From positions 2,542,001-2,606,000 of the forward strand of contig NZ_LVWJ02000014.1 in assembly GCF_001625015.1 (NCBI RefSeq): a DNA stretch of 64,000 nt. Direction: 5' to 3'. The notes beneath the pieces are model-generated. The model did not search any database. It had not been told where the DNA came from and worked only from the letters and a program-made list of their open reading frames with translations. Positions 1-9,019 of this stretch are shown one piece after another. How positions within the stretch are numbered: position 1 is the first letter of the stretch; every line of letters starts with the position of its first letter. The position numbers and the translations under genes are program-made. This DNA comes from Lewinella sp. 4G2. Lineage in GTDB: Bacteria; Bacteroidota; Bacteroidia; Chitinophagales; Saprospiraceae.

Positions 1-742
1 TGCTGAAATTGAGGGAACCGCGCACGTCTCCCGGTAGGCTGAATACCACGCTACCCGTATCCGCAAAGTCGTGAAAGTCCTCGTGGTTCTGGTTGGCGAA
101 GCGGGCGAAGTCGATCGTCGGCTCTCCGAAACCCCAGCAGAGGAGATCAATAAAGTGAGCGAACTGGGTGTAAAGGACGCCCCCGTCCAACTCCTGGTGC
201 CCGTGCCAGGGGTGAGGCATTCGATCCGTGGGCGCTGCCGCGGGTGCCGGGTCCGGGACCGAGTAATACCGGTGGTCCCGATTCCAAAAACAGTCCAGGT
301 GGACCTGGAGGACCTTACCCAAGCGCCGTTGATCGAGCAGGGACTTAAGCCAGGCGGAGGCGGGGCTGTATCGATTTTGCATTACGCCGAAAACTTCCCT
401 CTCACTCTTCCGGGCAGCAGTTGCGATCCGTTCCGCATCCTCCGTAGTGAGGGCGATGGGCTTTTCAATTACGACGTGGAGGCCGGCTTCCAATGCCGCT
501 ACGGCTTGGTCAGCGTGTAAGCCATTGGGCGTGCAGATGCAGGCGACGTCGAACTGGCCAGGTCGGGATAAAGCTTGTTCAAGGGAAGGGTAGTGGGTGG
601 TCCCTGCTAACCCGTCGGGCCAGTTCAGGTCAGTAGCTGGCCGGATATCACATACCCCCAGAAGTTGGGCTTCGGGATGGGCGGCAATCAGGGCGGCGTG
701 GCGGCGGCCGATGTGGCCCATGCCTACGACGAGGAACTGTAT
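1..742 (-). CDS. Gfo/Idh/MocA-family NAD(P)-dependent sugar oxidoreductase (3' end outside window)
   Basis: Reading the minus strand gives a Rossmann fold (FLVVGMGHIGRRHAAL), the CTPNGLHADQAVAALEAG segment and the EKPIALT motif typical of this family, so it probably oxidises a nucleotide sugar. It directly follows a WbpD/WlbB-like N-acetyltransferase; in bacteria such pairs make 2,3-diacetamido uronic acids for surface polysaccharide (family knowledge; the substrate is inferred). The frame is open from 799 but has no ATG, GTG or TTG before the glycine-rich loop; the ATG at 721 lies inside that loop and would destroy the fold. The end given here is an ATA codon at 742, a guess. A copy of the window's dispersed 18-base repeat at 230-247 encodes a Pro-Ala-rich stretch in the middle of the protein. 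Confidence 0.85.
   Translation of the reverse strand, partial: MQFLVVGMGHIGRRHAALIAAHPEAQLLGVCDIRPATDLNWPDGLAGTTHYPSLEQALSRPGQFDVACICTPNGLHADQAVAALEAGLHVVIEKPIALTTEDAERIATAARKSEREVFGVMQNRYSPASAWLKSLLDQRRLGKVLQVHLDCFWNRDHRYYSVPDPAPAAAPTDRMPHPWHGHQELDGGVLYTQFAHFIDLLCWGFGEPTIDFARFANQNHEDFHDFADTGSVVFSLPGDVRGSLNFS
230..247 (+). repeat. Dispersed 18-bp repeat, copy 1 (perfect)
   Basis: Exact GGGCGCTGCCGCGGGTGC, followed by CGGGTCCGGGACCG, a longer flank shared with the copies at 29514 and 60938. It lies inside the oxidoreductase gene, where the opposite strand reads PAPAAAP. Confidence 0.85.
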
Positions 743-791
743 TTCTTTTGCCTGTACGATGGTATGAAGTTTGGTGCGAAGGTAAACCGGT

Positions 792-1367
792 TCAGTCGAT
801 TACTACGTGGCAGGTCCCTTTTGTCAATCCGTACTTTTCACCTGCGGCAGCGCAAAATGCGGTGCCGGAAGCGTCAAAGTCTAACCGCTCTCCGGCCTTG
901 CTGACGTAGTAGAGGTGGCGAGCGGGGTTGCCCACCACGAGCGAATAGGGCGCAATGTCTTTAGTGACGACCGAGCCGGCCCCGACCATGGCGTAGTCAG
1001 CGATGGTAGTACCGCAAACGATGACGGCGTTGGCTCCAATCGTGACCCCATCACCCAAAGTGGTAGGTAAGTATTGCCCCCGGCGGTTAACGGCTGAACG
1101 CGGGTTTTTGACGTTAGTAAAAACGGCCGATGGGCCAATAAAAACGTCGTTTCCCGCCGTGACGCCGGTGTAGAGGCTGACGTTGTTTTGCACTTTGCAG
1201 TTACGGCCAAGCGTTACCCCTTCCGCTACGAAAACATTCTGGCCAAGGTTGCAGCGAGCGCCGAGTTGGCAACCGGGCATGAGGTGGCAGAAATGCCAGA
1301 TCTTGGTGCCGTCGCCAAGGCGGGCGCCTTCGTCCACAACCGCCGTGGGGTGAATAAAGATGGCCAT
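792..1367 (-). CDS. Left-handed beta-helix N-acetyltransferase, WbpD/WlbB-like
   Basis: 191 residues. The N-terminus FIHPTAVVDEGARLGDGTKI and repeated hexapeptide turns (for example NVFVAEGVTLGRNCKVQNNV, then TIGANAVIVCG) define a trimeric LbH acyltransferase. The IWHFCH segment and overall length match enzymes that acetylate UDP-2-acetamido-3-amino-2,3-dideoxy-glucuronate for lipopolysaccharide or capsule. The oxidoreductase gene downstream fits the same pathway. Its ATG overlaps the stop codon of the upstream UbiA gene (TGATG at 1365-1369), indicating translational coupling. The C-terminal residues FCAAAGEKYG come partly from a partial copy of the dispersed repeat at 839-853. Substrate identity is inference; fold and family are clear. 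Confidence 0.88.
   Translation of the reverse strand: MAIFIHPTAVVDEGARLGDGTKIWHFCHLMPGCQLGARCNLGQNVFVAEGVTLGRNCKVQNNVSLYTGVTAGNDVFIGPSAVFTNVKNPRSAVNRRGQYLPTTLGDGVTIGANAVIVCGTTIADYAMVGAGSVVTKDIAPYSLVVGNPARHLYYVSKAGERLDFDASGTAFCAAAGEKYGLTKGTCHVVID
839..853 (-). repeat. Dispersed 18-bp repeat, copy 2 (partial, 15 bp)
   Basis: CACCTGCGGCAGCGC matches 15 of the 18 consensus positions. It encodes CAAAGE near the C-terminus of the acetyltransferase, outside the beta-helix core. Confidence 0.6.
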
Positions 1368-2308
1368 CAGGGTGCTACTTTAATCAGAAAGATCAGCGCC
1401 AGTCCACCTAGTAGGAATGCTTTTATTGCCCGGCTGATCAATTTGTAGTCCTTTGAATCCTCCGCCTTGAAGGTTTGGTACATGATGCCCAACAGAATGA
1501 TCACCAGGAAGGCGATGTAGGACATCACGGCAGGGTTGTAGAAGCCCGGCCAGGCCGTAAGGAGCGGGTAAACCAGGTTGATGATCATGAGCCCGCCCAT
1601 GCCCATGGCGATGTACTTCGCTGCGGGAATGCCCCAAATGATCGGCGCCGTCTGCCGCATCCCTACCCGGTCTCCTTCGATGTCCTGCAAATCCTTGATG
1701 ATCTCCCGGTACATCGTGGCTACAATCGCGATGATGAGGAAGAACAAGTACACCGCCTGGACGTGGAGGAAGGACCGGTAATCAATGGAGGCTAACATCC
1801 TGAGGGAGGTCCGCTCCAGCGCAACGACGAGGCCCACAACGGCGCCACAGTAAATGGCCACGATCAGGTTGCCCATAAGCGGTTTCCGCTTCAGGTAAAC
1901 GGAATACATGGCGAGGCTACCCACGAAGAGCGGGTACATCCACAGGGCATCTCTCTCCCCAAGGCGGAAGGCCATCAAATGGCTAATGAGGTACCCACCG
2001 AGTAGCAAGGAGCCGTAGATCCAGTAAGCCCGGTCCGTATTCAAAAAGGGTACGGGATTGGCGCCCGGTCGGTTGATCTCGTCGATCTCAATATCCTGGA
2101 TGTCGTTGATCACGTACCCGGAAGCCGTGATGGCTACCGTAATGGCCGCAAACTCGAGAAATTTCAGTGGCGTAATGACCGGCTTAACGCCAGCTTCCAG
2201 CAACGCGGGGTGGATGACCTGGAACAGGATCAGGTACTGCGTGATCGCCACCATGATCAGGTTGGGGAAACGAAGCAGACGCCAGATTGCGGGGACCATT
2301 GAAAACAT
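1367..2308 (-). CDS. UbiA-family membrane prenyltransferase
   Basis: About 313 residues with roughly eight to nine hydrophobic segments. The first Asp-rich motif NDIQDIEIDEINRPGANP (NDxxDxxxDxxNRP) and the second, REIIKDLQDIEGDR, are the prenyl-diphosphate/Mg binding motifs of UbiA enzymes. Bacteroidota members of this branch are usually annotated as geranylgeranylglycerol-phosphate geranylgeranyltransferase-like; the acceptor cannot be told from sequence. The open frame extends to a GTG at 2332, but I prefer ATG 2308: a TATCTTGG promoter box ends five bases upstream of it, the same spacing as several other genes here. The stop overlaps the next gene's start. Confidence 0.85.
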   Translation of the reverse strand: MFSMVPAIWRLLRFPNLIMVAITQYLILFQVIHPALLEAGVKPVITPLKFLEFAAITVAITASGYVINDIQDIEIDEINRPGANPVPFLNTDRAYWIYGSLLLGGYLISHLMAFRLGERDALWMYPLFVGSLAMYSVYLKRKPLMGNLIVAIYCGAVVGLVVALERTSLRMLASIDYRSFLHVQAVYLFFLIIAIVATMYREIIKDLQDIEGDRVGMRQTAPIIWGIPAAKYIAMGMGGLMIINLVYPLLTAWPGFYNPAVMSYIAFLVIILLGIMYQTFKAEDSKDYKLISRAIKAFLLGGLALIFLIKVAP

Positions 2309-2313
2309 CGGCG

Positions 2314-2321
2314 CCAAGATA
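2314..2321 (-). promoter_or_regulatory. Bacteroidota -7 box (TATCTTGG) for UbiA gene
   Basis: The minus strand reads TATCTTGG, then CGCCG, then ATG. The five-base gap matches the promoters at 4630, 14511, 26216 and 29885 and implies a leaderless or nearly leaderless transcript. Confidence 0.45.
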
Positions 2322-2396
2322 GGCGGCGCCACAGGATTGTTAGGTCGAATAGCTAAATACTTTTACTCCGGCGGGGCGGCAGGGCGGCACCCCGAC

Positions 2397-3557
2397 CTAC
2401 TTGCGCAAAAGGTTCCGGCTGATGACCAGCTTCTGAATTTCCGAGGTGCCCTCACCGATGGTGAGTAGTTTGCAATCCCGGTAGAACTTCTCCGCCGGGT
2501 ATTCCCGCGTGAAGCCGTAACCACCGAAGATCTGTACGCCTTCATTTGCCACCATGCAGGCCGTCTCGCTAGCGTGCAGCTTAGCCATGGCGGACATTTG
2601 GGTGACGGGAAGCCCGGCGTCCTTCAAACGGCCGGCTTCGCGGGTCAGTAATTCGGCGGCCTGGATCTCGGTGGCCATGTGGGCCAACTTGAAGGAGATG
2701 GCCTGGAATTTGCTGATGGCCTTGCCAAACTGCTCGCGTTCTTTGGAGTACGCCAACGCGGCGTCGAAAGCACCGTGAGCGATGCCGACGGAGAGGGCAG
2801 CGATACTGATGCGGCCGCCGTCGAGGATCTTCATGGATTGGATAAAGCCTTCCCCGACTTCGCCGAGGATGCGGTCCGCCGGGAGGTGGCAATCTTCGAA
2901 GATGAGCTCCGCCGTTTCGCTGGCGCGCATCCCGAGTTTCATTTCCTTCTTTCCGCCACGGAAACCCTTATCGCCCCGCTCGACGATGAAGGCCGTCATG
3001 CCATGGCTATCGAGTAGCTCACCCGTCCGGACGATTACTACGGCCACCTCGCCACTGATGCCGTGGGTGATGAAATTCTTTGCGCCATTCAGGATGTAGC
3101 TACCATCGTCTTGTTTGACGGCTACGGTACGCATCCGGCCGGCATCGGAACCAGTGTTGGGCTCCGTCAATCCCCAGGCACCAATGTGTTCGCCACTGGC
3201 GAGGGCGGGCAAGTACTTCTGCTTCTGTTCTTGGTTGCCGAACATCAGGATGTGGTTGGTACACAGAGAGTTGTGTGCCGCCACCGAAAGCCCAATCGAT
3301 CCGCAAACTTTTGCGATCTCATCGATGATCGTGATGTACTCCGCGTAGCCGAGGCCGGTGCCACCGTACTCTTCGGGGACGAGGACGCCGAGGAATCCGT
3401 ATTCCCCCATCATTTTAAAAAGATCCCGTGGGAAGATCTCCTGCTCATCCCACTCCATGAAGTTGGGGCGGATGTGGGCTTCGGCAAAGTCCCGCGCGCT
3501 CTGGCGGATCATTTCCAATTGCTCTTCGGCGGGGGTAAGGGTGGGGGTGGTGACCAT
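2397..3557 (-). CDS. Acyl-CoA dehydrogenase
   Basis: 386 residues, the usual length. It carries the FAD/substrate motifs [16 protein letters not shown] and [10 protein letters not shown], the central [20 protein letters not shown] segment, the C-terminal [20 protein letters not shown] with the flavin/CoA contacts, and the terminal [14 protein letters not shown]. The catalytic base in short-chain enzymes is the Glu in the final GEGTSE, which is present. It catalyses alpha,beta-dehydrogenation of acyl-CoA in beta-oxidation or branched amino-acid breakdown in the cytoplasm; chain-length specificity cannot be read by eye. It stands alone, with about 210 non-coding bases upstream. Confidence 0.95.
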   Translation of the reverse strand: MVTTPTLTPAEEQLEMIRQSARDFAEAHIRPNFMEWDEQEIFPRDLFKMMGEYGFLGVLVPEEYGGTGLGYAEYITIIDEIAKVCGSIGLSVAAHNSLCTNHILMFGNQEQKQKYLPALASGEHIGAWGLTEPNTGSDAGRMRTVAVKQDDGSYILNGAKNFITHGISGEVAVVIVRTGELLDSHGMTAFIVERGDKGFRGGKKEMKLGMRASETAELIFEDCHLPADRILGEVGEGFIQSMKILDGGRISIAALSVGIAHGAFDAALAYSKEREQFGKAISKFQAISFKLAHMATEIQAAELLTREAGRLKDAGLPVTQMSAMAKLHASETACMVANEGVQIFGGYGFTREYPAEKFYRDCKLLTIGEGTSEIQKLVISRNLLRK

Positions 3558-3769
3558 GGCGACTATTGGTTGTGGCTATCTATAAACTGTAAAATACCGG
3601 AACCATACAATGGTTGTGTTCCAGCGGTGGAAAGATACACTACGTCGGCCAAATGGCGGGTGATAAATGGCTTTAGGGATCGTAAATAAAGTGGTTTGGT
3701 GTTGCTGTTCCGAAGTTCAGTGCTGGCGGCAAGCGAAGAAATCATAGGTCCTTAAAACCCCTGTTGCCT

Positions 3770-4624
3770 CTATTCTTCCAGCAGCCTTGCCAGGTGGGTG
3801 TTCCAAAAGTTGAGGCTCCACTTCTGGTTAGCCTCATCCAGTGGGTGCTCCTTCCGAAACTGTAGGGCGGCCCTTGCGGCAGCGATGGCCTTTTCGCGGT
3901 AACCCAGGTATTCGTAGACGTCCATCTTAACGCGGTAGGCGCCGGTAGTGGGCTTGGCGAGTAGTTGTCGGTCAGCGAGCTGCAGCGCAAGTTGAAGGTT
4001 ATTCCGGCTCAGGAGGAGGTGTTCACCAGCCCACGCGTAATTAGCATTTGTGTCAATAGGCATCGTCAGCAACCGCTCAAGGTGTGCGGCAACTTCCGCT
4101 GCGGTGGTCGTTTCGACGGGGAAGCTGATCTGGGTATTGCCCCAGGAAAGGTAGAAGCGGGCATTGTCGGGGATCAGGTCAATGTCTATCGTCAGCGACT
4201 CGTAGTGGCGGGTACTTTTCCTGGCCGGTGTCCTGAATCGGATCACGTCTTTTTGCGGGTCATAGTCGTAAGCGCCGTACATGGCCGTATCCTGATTCAG
4301 GATAACTGTCCAATCGTTCGGGGTGGGGATCGTCAGCAAGCTATAGGTGCCGGCAGCCAGTGGTTGGCCACCCATTTTTACCTCACTGTCAACTTTGATG
4401 GTGGTAGAGTAGCCGGCCCCGGTCCGCCAAACCTCGCCGTAGGGAACCAGGCCACCGAAGATCTCGCGGCCTCGGGCGCTCGGCCTTTCGTACCGCACTT
4501 TGATGGTCGTATTTCCCACCTCTTGCTCGATGGTTCCAAGCGGGCTGGGGGAAGGAAGTTGGGCGCTGACGCGGGTGCCAGGCAATAGGAAGAGGAGGCC
4601 TAAAAGGAAGGGGATCAATTTCAT
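3770..4624 (-). CDS. Secreted DUF2911 domain protein
   Basis: 284 residues. There is a signal peptide (about 1-21, ending VSA) followed by the DUF2911 hallmark: KVRYERPSARGREIFGGLVPYGEVWRTGA, then LAAGTYSLLTIP and DWTVILNQD. The C-terminal third resembles helical repeats (NYAWAGEHLLLSRNNLQLALQLADRQL), a common tail for this family in Bacteroidota. Function is unknown; it is probably periplasmic. A TAACTTG promoter box sits five bases before the ATG. Confidence 0.88.
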   Translation of the reverse strand: MKLIPFLLGLLFLLPGTRVSAQLPSPSPLGTIEQEVGNTTIKVRYERPSARGREIFGGLVPYGEVWRTGAGYSTTIKVDSEVKMGGQPLAAGTYSLLTIPTPNDWTVILNQDTAMYGAYDYDPQKDVIRFRTPARKSTRHYESLTIDIDLIPDNARFYLSWGNTQISFPVETTTAAEVAAHLERLLTMPIDTNANYAWAGEHLLLSRNNLQLALQLADRQLLAKPTTGAYRVKMDVYEYLGYREKAIAAARAALQFRKEHPLDEANQKWSLNFWNTHLARLLEE

Positions 4625-4629
4625 GCCCG

Positions 4630-4636
4630 CAAGTTA
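4630..4636 (-). promoter_or_regulatory. -7 box (TAACTTG) for the DUF2911 gene
   Basis: The minus strand reads TAACTTG, then CGGGC, then ATG at 4624. It resembles TAnnTTTG with one position missing; the five-base gap suggests a leaderless mRNA. Confidence 0.4.
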
Positions 4637-4721
4637 TCCGCCAGTAAAAAGGATGCCTCATTTGAATTGTAAAAGGATGTAAACGCCCGGTTAAAGCTCG
4701 TAATTCTCGGTCCCTCACCCC

Positions 4722-4739
4722 GCACCTGCGGCAGCGCCC
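4722..4739 (-). repeat. Dispersed 18-bp repeat, copy 3 (perfect, intergenic)
   Basis: GCACCTGCGGCAGCGCCC in the divergent spacer between the DUF2911 and ATPase genes. The flank CGGTCCC-tca-CCCC resembles the extended flank of copy 1. Confidence 0.85.
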
Positions 4740-4862
4740 GCGTCGAAAAGAGCCAGTCCTCTCAACTCGCCATCATAAAAAGTGAAGCCGGGGCAAAAAA
4801 ACCACACCGTACAACCAAGCACCCCCCTCGCCGTTTACCATTCCCAACCCCCAAACTATCAA

Positions 4863-6341
4863 ATGGCTAATCATCCTACTACCCTCGGCGCCCTCAAGGC
4901 TTCCGACTACACCTCCCGCAGCGTCAAACAGGAACTACGGGAAAACCTGATCAGAAAACTCAAGAATAAGGAGGAAGTATTTCCCGGCATCATTGGTTTC
5001 GACGATACGGTGCTACCCGATATTCAACGCGCCATCCTTAGCCGCCACAGTATCCTGCTACTCGGCTTGCGCGGCCAGGCAAAGACCCGGATCGCCCGCC
5101 TCCTGGTGAACTTGCTCGACGAGTACATGCCCGTAGTGGCCGGCAGCGAATTGAATGACGACCCCCTAAACCCCATCAGCCGCTACGCCGTGGACCTCAT
5201 TGCCGAAAAGGGCGACGACACCCCCGTCGAATGGGTACACCGCGACGACCGCTACGTAGAAAAACTGGCCACCCCCGACGTGAGCGTGGCCGACCTCATC
5301 GGTGACGTAGACCCCATCAAAGCCGCCACCCAAAAACTGACCTACGCTGACGAACGGGTGATCCACTTCGGCCTCGTACCGCGTGCCCACCGGGGATTAT
5401 TCGTCATTAATGAGTTACCCGATCTCCAGGCCCGAATCCAGGTAGCGCTCTTTAATATTTTGCAGGAAGGCGACATCCAAATCCGCGGCTTCAAACTTCG
5501 ACTGGCTTTGGACGTACAGTTCGTCTTCACTGCCAACCCGGAGGATTACACGAACCGCGGGAGTATCATCACGCCGTTGAAGGACCGCATCCAAAGCCAG
5601 ATCCTCACCCACTACCCCAAGACGGTCGAGATCGCCAAAGCCATCACCAAACAGGAGGCTGATCTTCGCAAGGAGCAGTCCGACCTAGTAGCTGTAGACG
5701 ACTTGCTACAAACCATGCTCGAGCAACTCGCCTTCACCGCCCGCGAAAGTGAGTACGTTGACGAAAAGTCTGGCGTCTCCGCCCGGATGAGTATTACGGC
5801 GCTGGAGAACATGATCTCTACCGCCGAACGCCGCGCACTACTGGCGGGGGACACTTCCACGAATGCCCGGATCACCGATTTCTGGGGCGTTGTACCCGCC
5901 ATCACCGGCAAGGTCGAACTCGTCTACGAAGGCGAGCAGGAAGGTGCCTACGGCGTGGCAATGAATCTGCTGAGTAAGGTGATCAAATCCACCTTCCTGG
6001 AGCACTTCCCCGACCCAAATGACGTCAGTGCCGACGGCCGCTCCGATTCGGACCCTTACGGTATTATCCGGGCTTATTTCTCCGGCGGCAACGTAGCGGA
6101 ATTGCTCATCGATGGCTCCAATGATGACTACCGCAAGGCGCTGGACGGAGTAGCCGGTTTGAAGAAATTCGTGACCGGAACGATGGAGCGCCAGCTCTCC
6201 GAAGCCGATACGTACCTCTACATGGAGTTGGTGCTTCACGGCTTAGCCGAAACGGAGATTCTGAATAAGGAATCTATGGAACGGGGCCTCAGCTTTAAAG
6301 ACATCCTATCGGACATGTTTGGCTCGGATGACCTGTACTAG
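4863..6341 (+). CDS. MoxR/ChlI-like AAA+ ATPase
   Basis: 492 residues from the ATG at 4863; an in-frame start at 4782 adds a low-complexity leader and is less likely. Walker A is GLRGQAKT (about 68-75) and a Walker B-like segment is GLFVINELPDL, with Asn-Glu in place of Asp-Glu. A sensor-1-like FVFTANPEDYTNRGSIITPLKDR follows. This is the magnesium-chelatase/MoxR clade; in Bacteroidota it is often labelled magnesium chelatase or sigma-54-interacting protein, but it lacks chlorophyll context and a sigma-54 GAFTGA loop. MoxR ATPases usually act as chaperones with a VWA partner; none is adjacent, and the VWA protein at 28.5 kb is a different type. Client unknown. Confidence 0.82.
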   Translation: MANHPTTLGALKASDYTSRSVKQELRENLIRKLKNKEEVFPGIIGFDDTVLPDIQRAILSRHSILLLGLRGQAKTRIARLLVNLLDEYMPVVAGSELNDDPLNPISRYAVDLIAEKGDDTPVEWVHRDDRYVEKLATPDVSVADLIGDVDPIKAATQKLTYADERVIHFGLVPRAHRGLFVINELPDLQARIQVALFNILQEGDIQIRGFKLRLALDVQFVFTANPEDYTNRGSIITPLKDRIQSQILTHYPKTVEIAKAITKQEADLRKEQSDLVAVDDLLQTMLEQLAFTARESEYVDEKSGVSARMSITALENMISTAERRALLAGDTSTNARITDFWGVVPAITGKVELVYEGEQEGAYGVAMNLLSKVIKSTFLEHFPDPNDVSADGRSDSDPYGIIRAYFSGGNVAELLIDGSNDDYRKALDGVAGLKKFVTGTMERQLSEADTYLYMELVLHGLAETEILNKESMERGLSFKDILSDMFGSDDLY

Positions 6342-6406
6342 TGCTTACCGCTTTCGGGTGGGGGCAAGGCTGTGAACAATGGTAGGAGATGTGCGCTCTA
6401 TGAGCT

Positions 6407-6619
6407 ATGAAACACATCACCACCACTAAGCTATTCACGGCGCTGGCCGTGGTACTAACTACATCATCACTACGCGCCCAGGACGTCGACATCAGCCTCG
6501 ATGGAGACGGTCTGAGCATCAACACTGAGCAGTGGTACGAGAACCCCATCGTTTGGGTCGGTTTCGTGCTATTACTGGTCGTGTTATTCTTTGCACTGCG
6601 GCGCGGCTCCAAAACCTAA
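6407..6619 (+). CDS. Small single-pass membrane protein
   Basis: 70 residues: a cleavable-looking signal (MKHITTTKLFTALAVVLTTS, cut after RAQ), a short acidic stretch DVDISLDGDGLSINTEQWYE, one transmembrane helix (IVWVGFVLLLVVLFFAL) and a basic end RRGSKT. It starts 66 bases after the ATPase gene and ends four bases before the lactonase gene, so it is probably co-transcribed. No family recognised. Confidence 0.7.
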   Translation: MKHITTTKLFTALAVVLTTSSLRAQDVDISLDGDGLSINTEQWYENPIVWVGFVLLLVVLFFALRRGSKT

Positions 6620-6622
6620 AGA

Positions 6623-7666
6623 ATGCTAGTAGTAGGCGGCTATACCCAAAGAATGGACGAGAATACCCCCGGCAAAGCCAGGGGTATTTCCGTTTATGAT
6701 TTCTTCCCGGCGGACGGGGAACTACGTTTCCTCGGCTTCGTCAAAGCGAGTAACCCAAGTTATCTGGTGACGGATCGCTCCCGCCAGATCATCTACGTAG
6801 TGCACGAGCACGCCGCGGGGGAGGGTGCCGGTGTGACCGCTCACAAGGTTAAGCGGGCCAAGGACGGTAAACTCTCCTTTGGCGAACTGGGCTCCGTAAT
6901 GATCGACGGGGCCGACCCCTGCCACCTGGCCTTTGCCGGCCGGCGATTGGTCGTGAGTTGCTACACCAGTGGGCAGGTAATGATCCTTCCACTGGCTAAG
7001 GACGGCAGCCTTTCCGCGGTTAGCCAGACCTTTAGCTTCACCTCCGAAACGAAACGGACCGCCCACGCCCACTGCGCGGTTTACCAACCAGACCCCGCCC
7101 GTTTACTAGTTGCTGATCTCGGAGCGGATAGACTACGCGTCCTCAATGAGTTGCCGGATGGCAGTTTTGACCATGATTCAGCTTCCGATCTACCGTTTTC
7201 GGAATTTGAAGGCCCCCGCCACGTCGCCCTGCACCCTTCCGGTAAGTACGCCGTAGTGAATGGTGAGTGTAAGGGCACCGTCCGCTTAGTCGATGTGTCG
7301 GGTCCGACAATCAAGTTGCTGCACCAGGCCAACGCCCTTCCGGAAAGGGTCATTGATGAGGCCCACGGCGCGGCCATTCGTTTTGGGGGCAACGGTAAGA
7401 TGATCTACGTTTCCGACCGCAATTTCAGCGTGGTCAACGCCCTGCGCCTGGACGAGCGGGCGGGTCAGATTCGATTCCGCCACGCTAACCCAAGTGGTGG
7501 CGACCACCCACGAGATCTTATTCTTTCTCCCGACGGCGAATGGCTCATTACTGCCAACACGAAGAGTAGCAACCTCGGCGTTTTCCGGGTGGACCCGAAG
7601 GGCGAACTTACCCACTACCGAACGGTTCAAAAGGTGCCCACTCCAACTACCCTCGGGTGGCTTTAA
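6623..7666 (+). CDS. Lactonase-family seven-bladed beta-propeller (6-phosphogluconolactonase-like)
   Basis: 347 residues. The N-terminal VVGGYTQ with repeated propeller blades (ISVYDFF, GSVMIDGADPCHLAF, EGPRHVALHPSGKYAVVNGE, GGDHPRDLILSPDGEWLITAN, NLGVFRVDPKGELTHY) matches the lactonase family PF10282. Members such as E. coli Pgl hydrolyse 6-phosphogluconolactone; many relatives act on other sugar lactones or are binding proteins. There is no signal peptide, so it is probably cytoplasmic. It is four bases from the preceding small gene. Confidence 0.85.
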   Translation: MLVVGGYTQRMDENTPGKARGISVYDFFPADGELRFLGFVKASNPSYLVTDRSRQIIYVVHEHAAGEGAGVTAHKVKRAKDGKLSFGELGSVMIDGADPCHLAFAGRRLVVSCYTSGQVMILPLAKDGSLSAVSQTFSFTSETKRTAHAHCAVYQPDPARLLVADLGADRLRVLNELPDGSFDHDSASDLPFSEFEGPRHVALHPSGKYAVVNGECKGTVRLVDVSGPTIKLLHQANALPERVIDEAHGAAIRFGGNGKMIYVSDRNFSVVNALRLDERAGQIRFRHANPSGGDHPRDLILSPDGEWLITANTKSSNLGVFRVDPKGELTHYRTVQKVPTPTTLGWL

Positions 7667-7731
7667 GGCTGCCGATTAATAGTTTAAGCAGCTTCATTTT
7701 TAGCAGCAGCCGAGTATAATCTTCACTAAAT

Positions 7732-8835
7732 ATGAAACCGCACTGGCTCGTTGGCCTGGTCCTGTTACCCATCGGATACGTCGCTCGTAAAGTGCGCAAC
7801 GACCCTCAGTTTGGCGCTGGCGCGGGTGCGATGCGAAGGGAGCGGAACAAACGCAAAGAGCGGCCACTCCGTTGGCGAATGGGCGCCTACCGTAACCTGG
7901 AAAAAACCAAACTGCAGGAGGACTTTCGGAGCCTGATGGGAGACTTGGTCGGCTACCTGCAGGCCAAGAATACCCAGCCCCCCAAGGCTTTGCCGATCGC
8001 GGTTGCCAACGCAAACTCCGTTGTGCAGGATGACCGGGATTACCTCACCTGGTACGGCCACTCCGCCCTCCGATTGGAGAGCCACGGCCGGACGATCCTG
8101 CTGGACCCGATGCTGGGTAACTGGGTAGCGCCGGTCCCCTTCCTCGGCCACCGCTTTCCCTACGAAGGCTACAACCCCGTCGAACAGTTGGGGGACATTG
8201 ACCTCATCGTCTATTCTCACGATCATTACGACCACCTCGATTACGATACTTTTCTGATCCTTAAGGATCGGACCAAGCACTTCCTTACGCCACTTGGGGT
8301 AGGGGCCCATCTCCGTGAGTGGGGTGTTCCCGCAGATCGAATCACCGAACTGGATTGGTGGGAATCCGCCGATCTGGCTGGATGCACCTTCACGGCGACG
8401 CCTGCCCGCCACTTCAGTGGCCGCTCGCCGGGGACGCGGAATAAATCACTATGGTGCGGATTCGCCATTCAGACCCCCAAGCACCGGCTTTTCTTCGGGG
8501 GCGATAGCGGTTACGGTCAGCACTTCGCTGCCATTGGTGAGCGACTGGGGCCGTTTACCCTGACGATGCTCGATAGCGGGCAGTACCACGACCGCTGGCA
8601 GAACGTACACATGACGCCGGAAGAGGCGCTGCGGGCGCACGCAGACCTGCAGGGCTGCAATCTTTTGCCAATCCACTGGGGTGCCTTCTCGCTGAGCGAC
8701 CACGCCTGGTCGGACCCCATCGAACGCATCGTGACGGCGGACGAAAAGGGAGATGTCATCAGCCCAATGGTGGGCCAGCGCTTTGACCTCGGGGACCTAG
8801 AAAACTGCAAGTCCGAATGGTGGCGGGAGTCCTAA
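7732..8835 (+). CDS. NAPE-PLD/UlaG-like metallo-beta-lactamase-fold hydrolase
   Basis: 367 residues. A hydrophobic, basic N-terminus (MKPHWLVGLVLLPIGYVARKVR) suggests membrane attachment. The metal site is the YSHDHYDHLD motif (HxHxDH), followed by ARHFSG, FFGGDSGYG and a late PIHWGAF. WYGHSALRLESHGRTILLDP is typical of the N-acyl-phosphatidylethanolamine phospholipase D / L-ascorbate-6-P lactonase branch. A lipid phosphodiesterase role is possible but inferred from the family only. Confidence 0.85.
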   Translation: MKPHWLVGLVLLPIGYVARKVRNDPQFGAGAGAMRRERNKRKERPLRWRMGAYRNLEKTKLQEDFRSLMGDLVGYLQAKNTQPPKALPIAVANANSVVQDDRDYLTWYGHSALRLESHGRTILLDPMLGNWVAPVPFLGHRFPYEGYNPVEQLGDIDLIVYSHDHYDHLDYDTFLILKDRTKHFLTPLGVGAHLREWGVPADRITELDWWESADLAGCTFTATPARHFSGRSPGTRNKSLWCGFAIQTPKHRLFFGGDSGYGQHFAAIGERLGPFTLTMLDSGQYHDRWQNVHMTPEEALRAHADLQGCNLLPIHWGAFSLSDHAWSDPIERIVTADEKGDVISPMVGQRFDLGDLENCKSEWWRES

Positions 8836-8960
8836 CTCATGGATTCCTTCAGGAAGGGTTATCATCAAGTGCAATCGGGAAGGTGGTCCCGGTCAATACT
8901 GTATTTCGATGAAGGATTTCCAATCCAGTAGAGAACGGGACCTGCCGGCCTAGCCCTTGC

Positions 8961-8968
8961 TACCTTTA
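8961..8968 (+). promoter_or_regulatory. -7 box (TACCTTTA) upstream of the 9020 gene
   Basis: TACCTTTACGGC fits the Bacteroidota -7 consensus and lies about 50 bases upstream of the ATG at 9020. No clear TTG was found at the right distance upstream. Confidence 0.35.
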
Positions 8969-9019
8969 CGGCGAGTCGGTAACCAAGGTCATGACCACTG
9001 ACGACAAACCACGACGATA

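Noticed and set aside
4863-6341. Magnesium chelatase for chlorophyll synthesis, or a sigma-54 activator
   Set aside because: No BchD/BchH or pigment genes are near and the GAFTGA loop of sigma-54 activators is absent; a MoxR-like label is safer.
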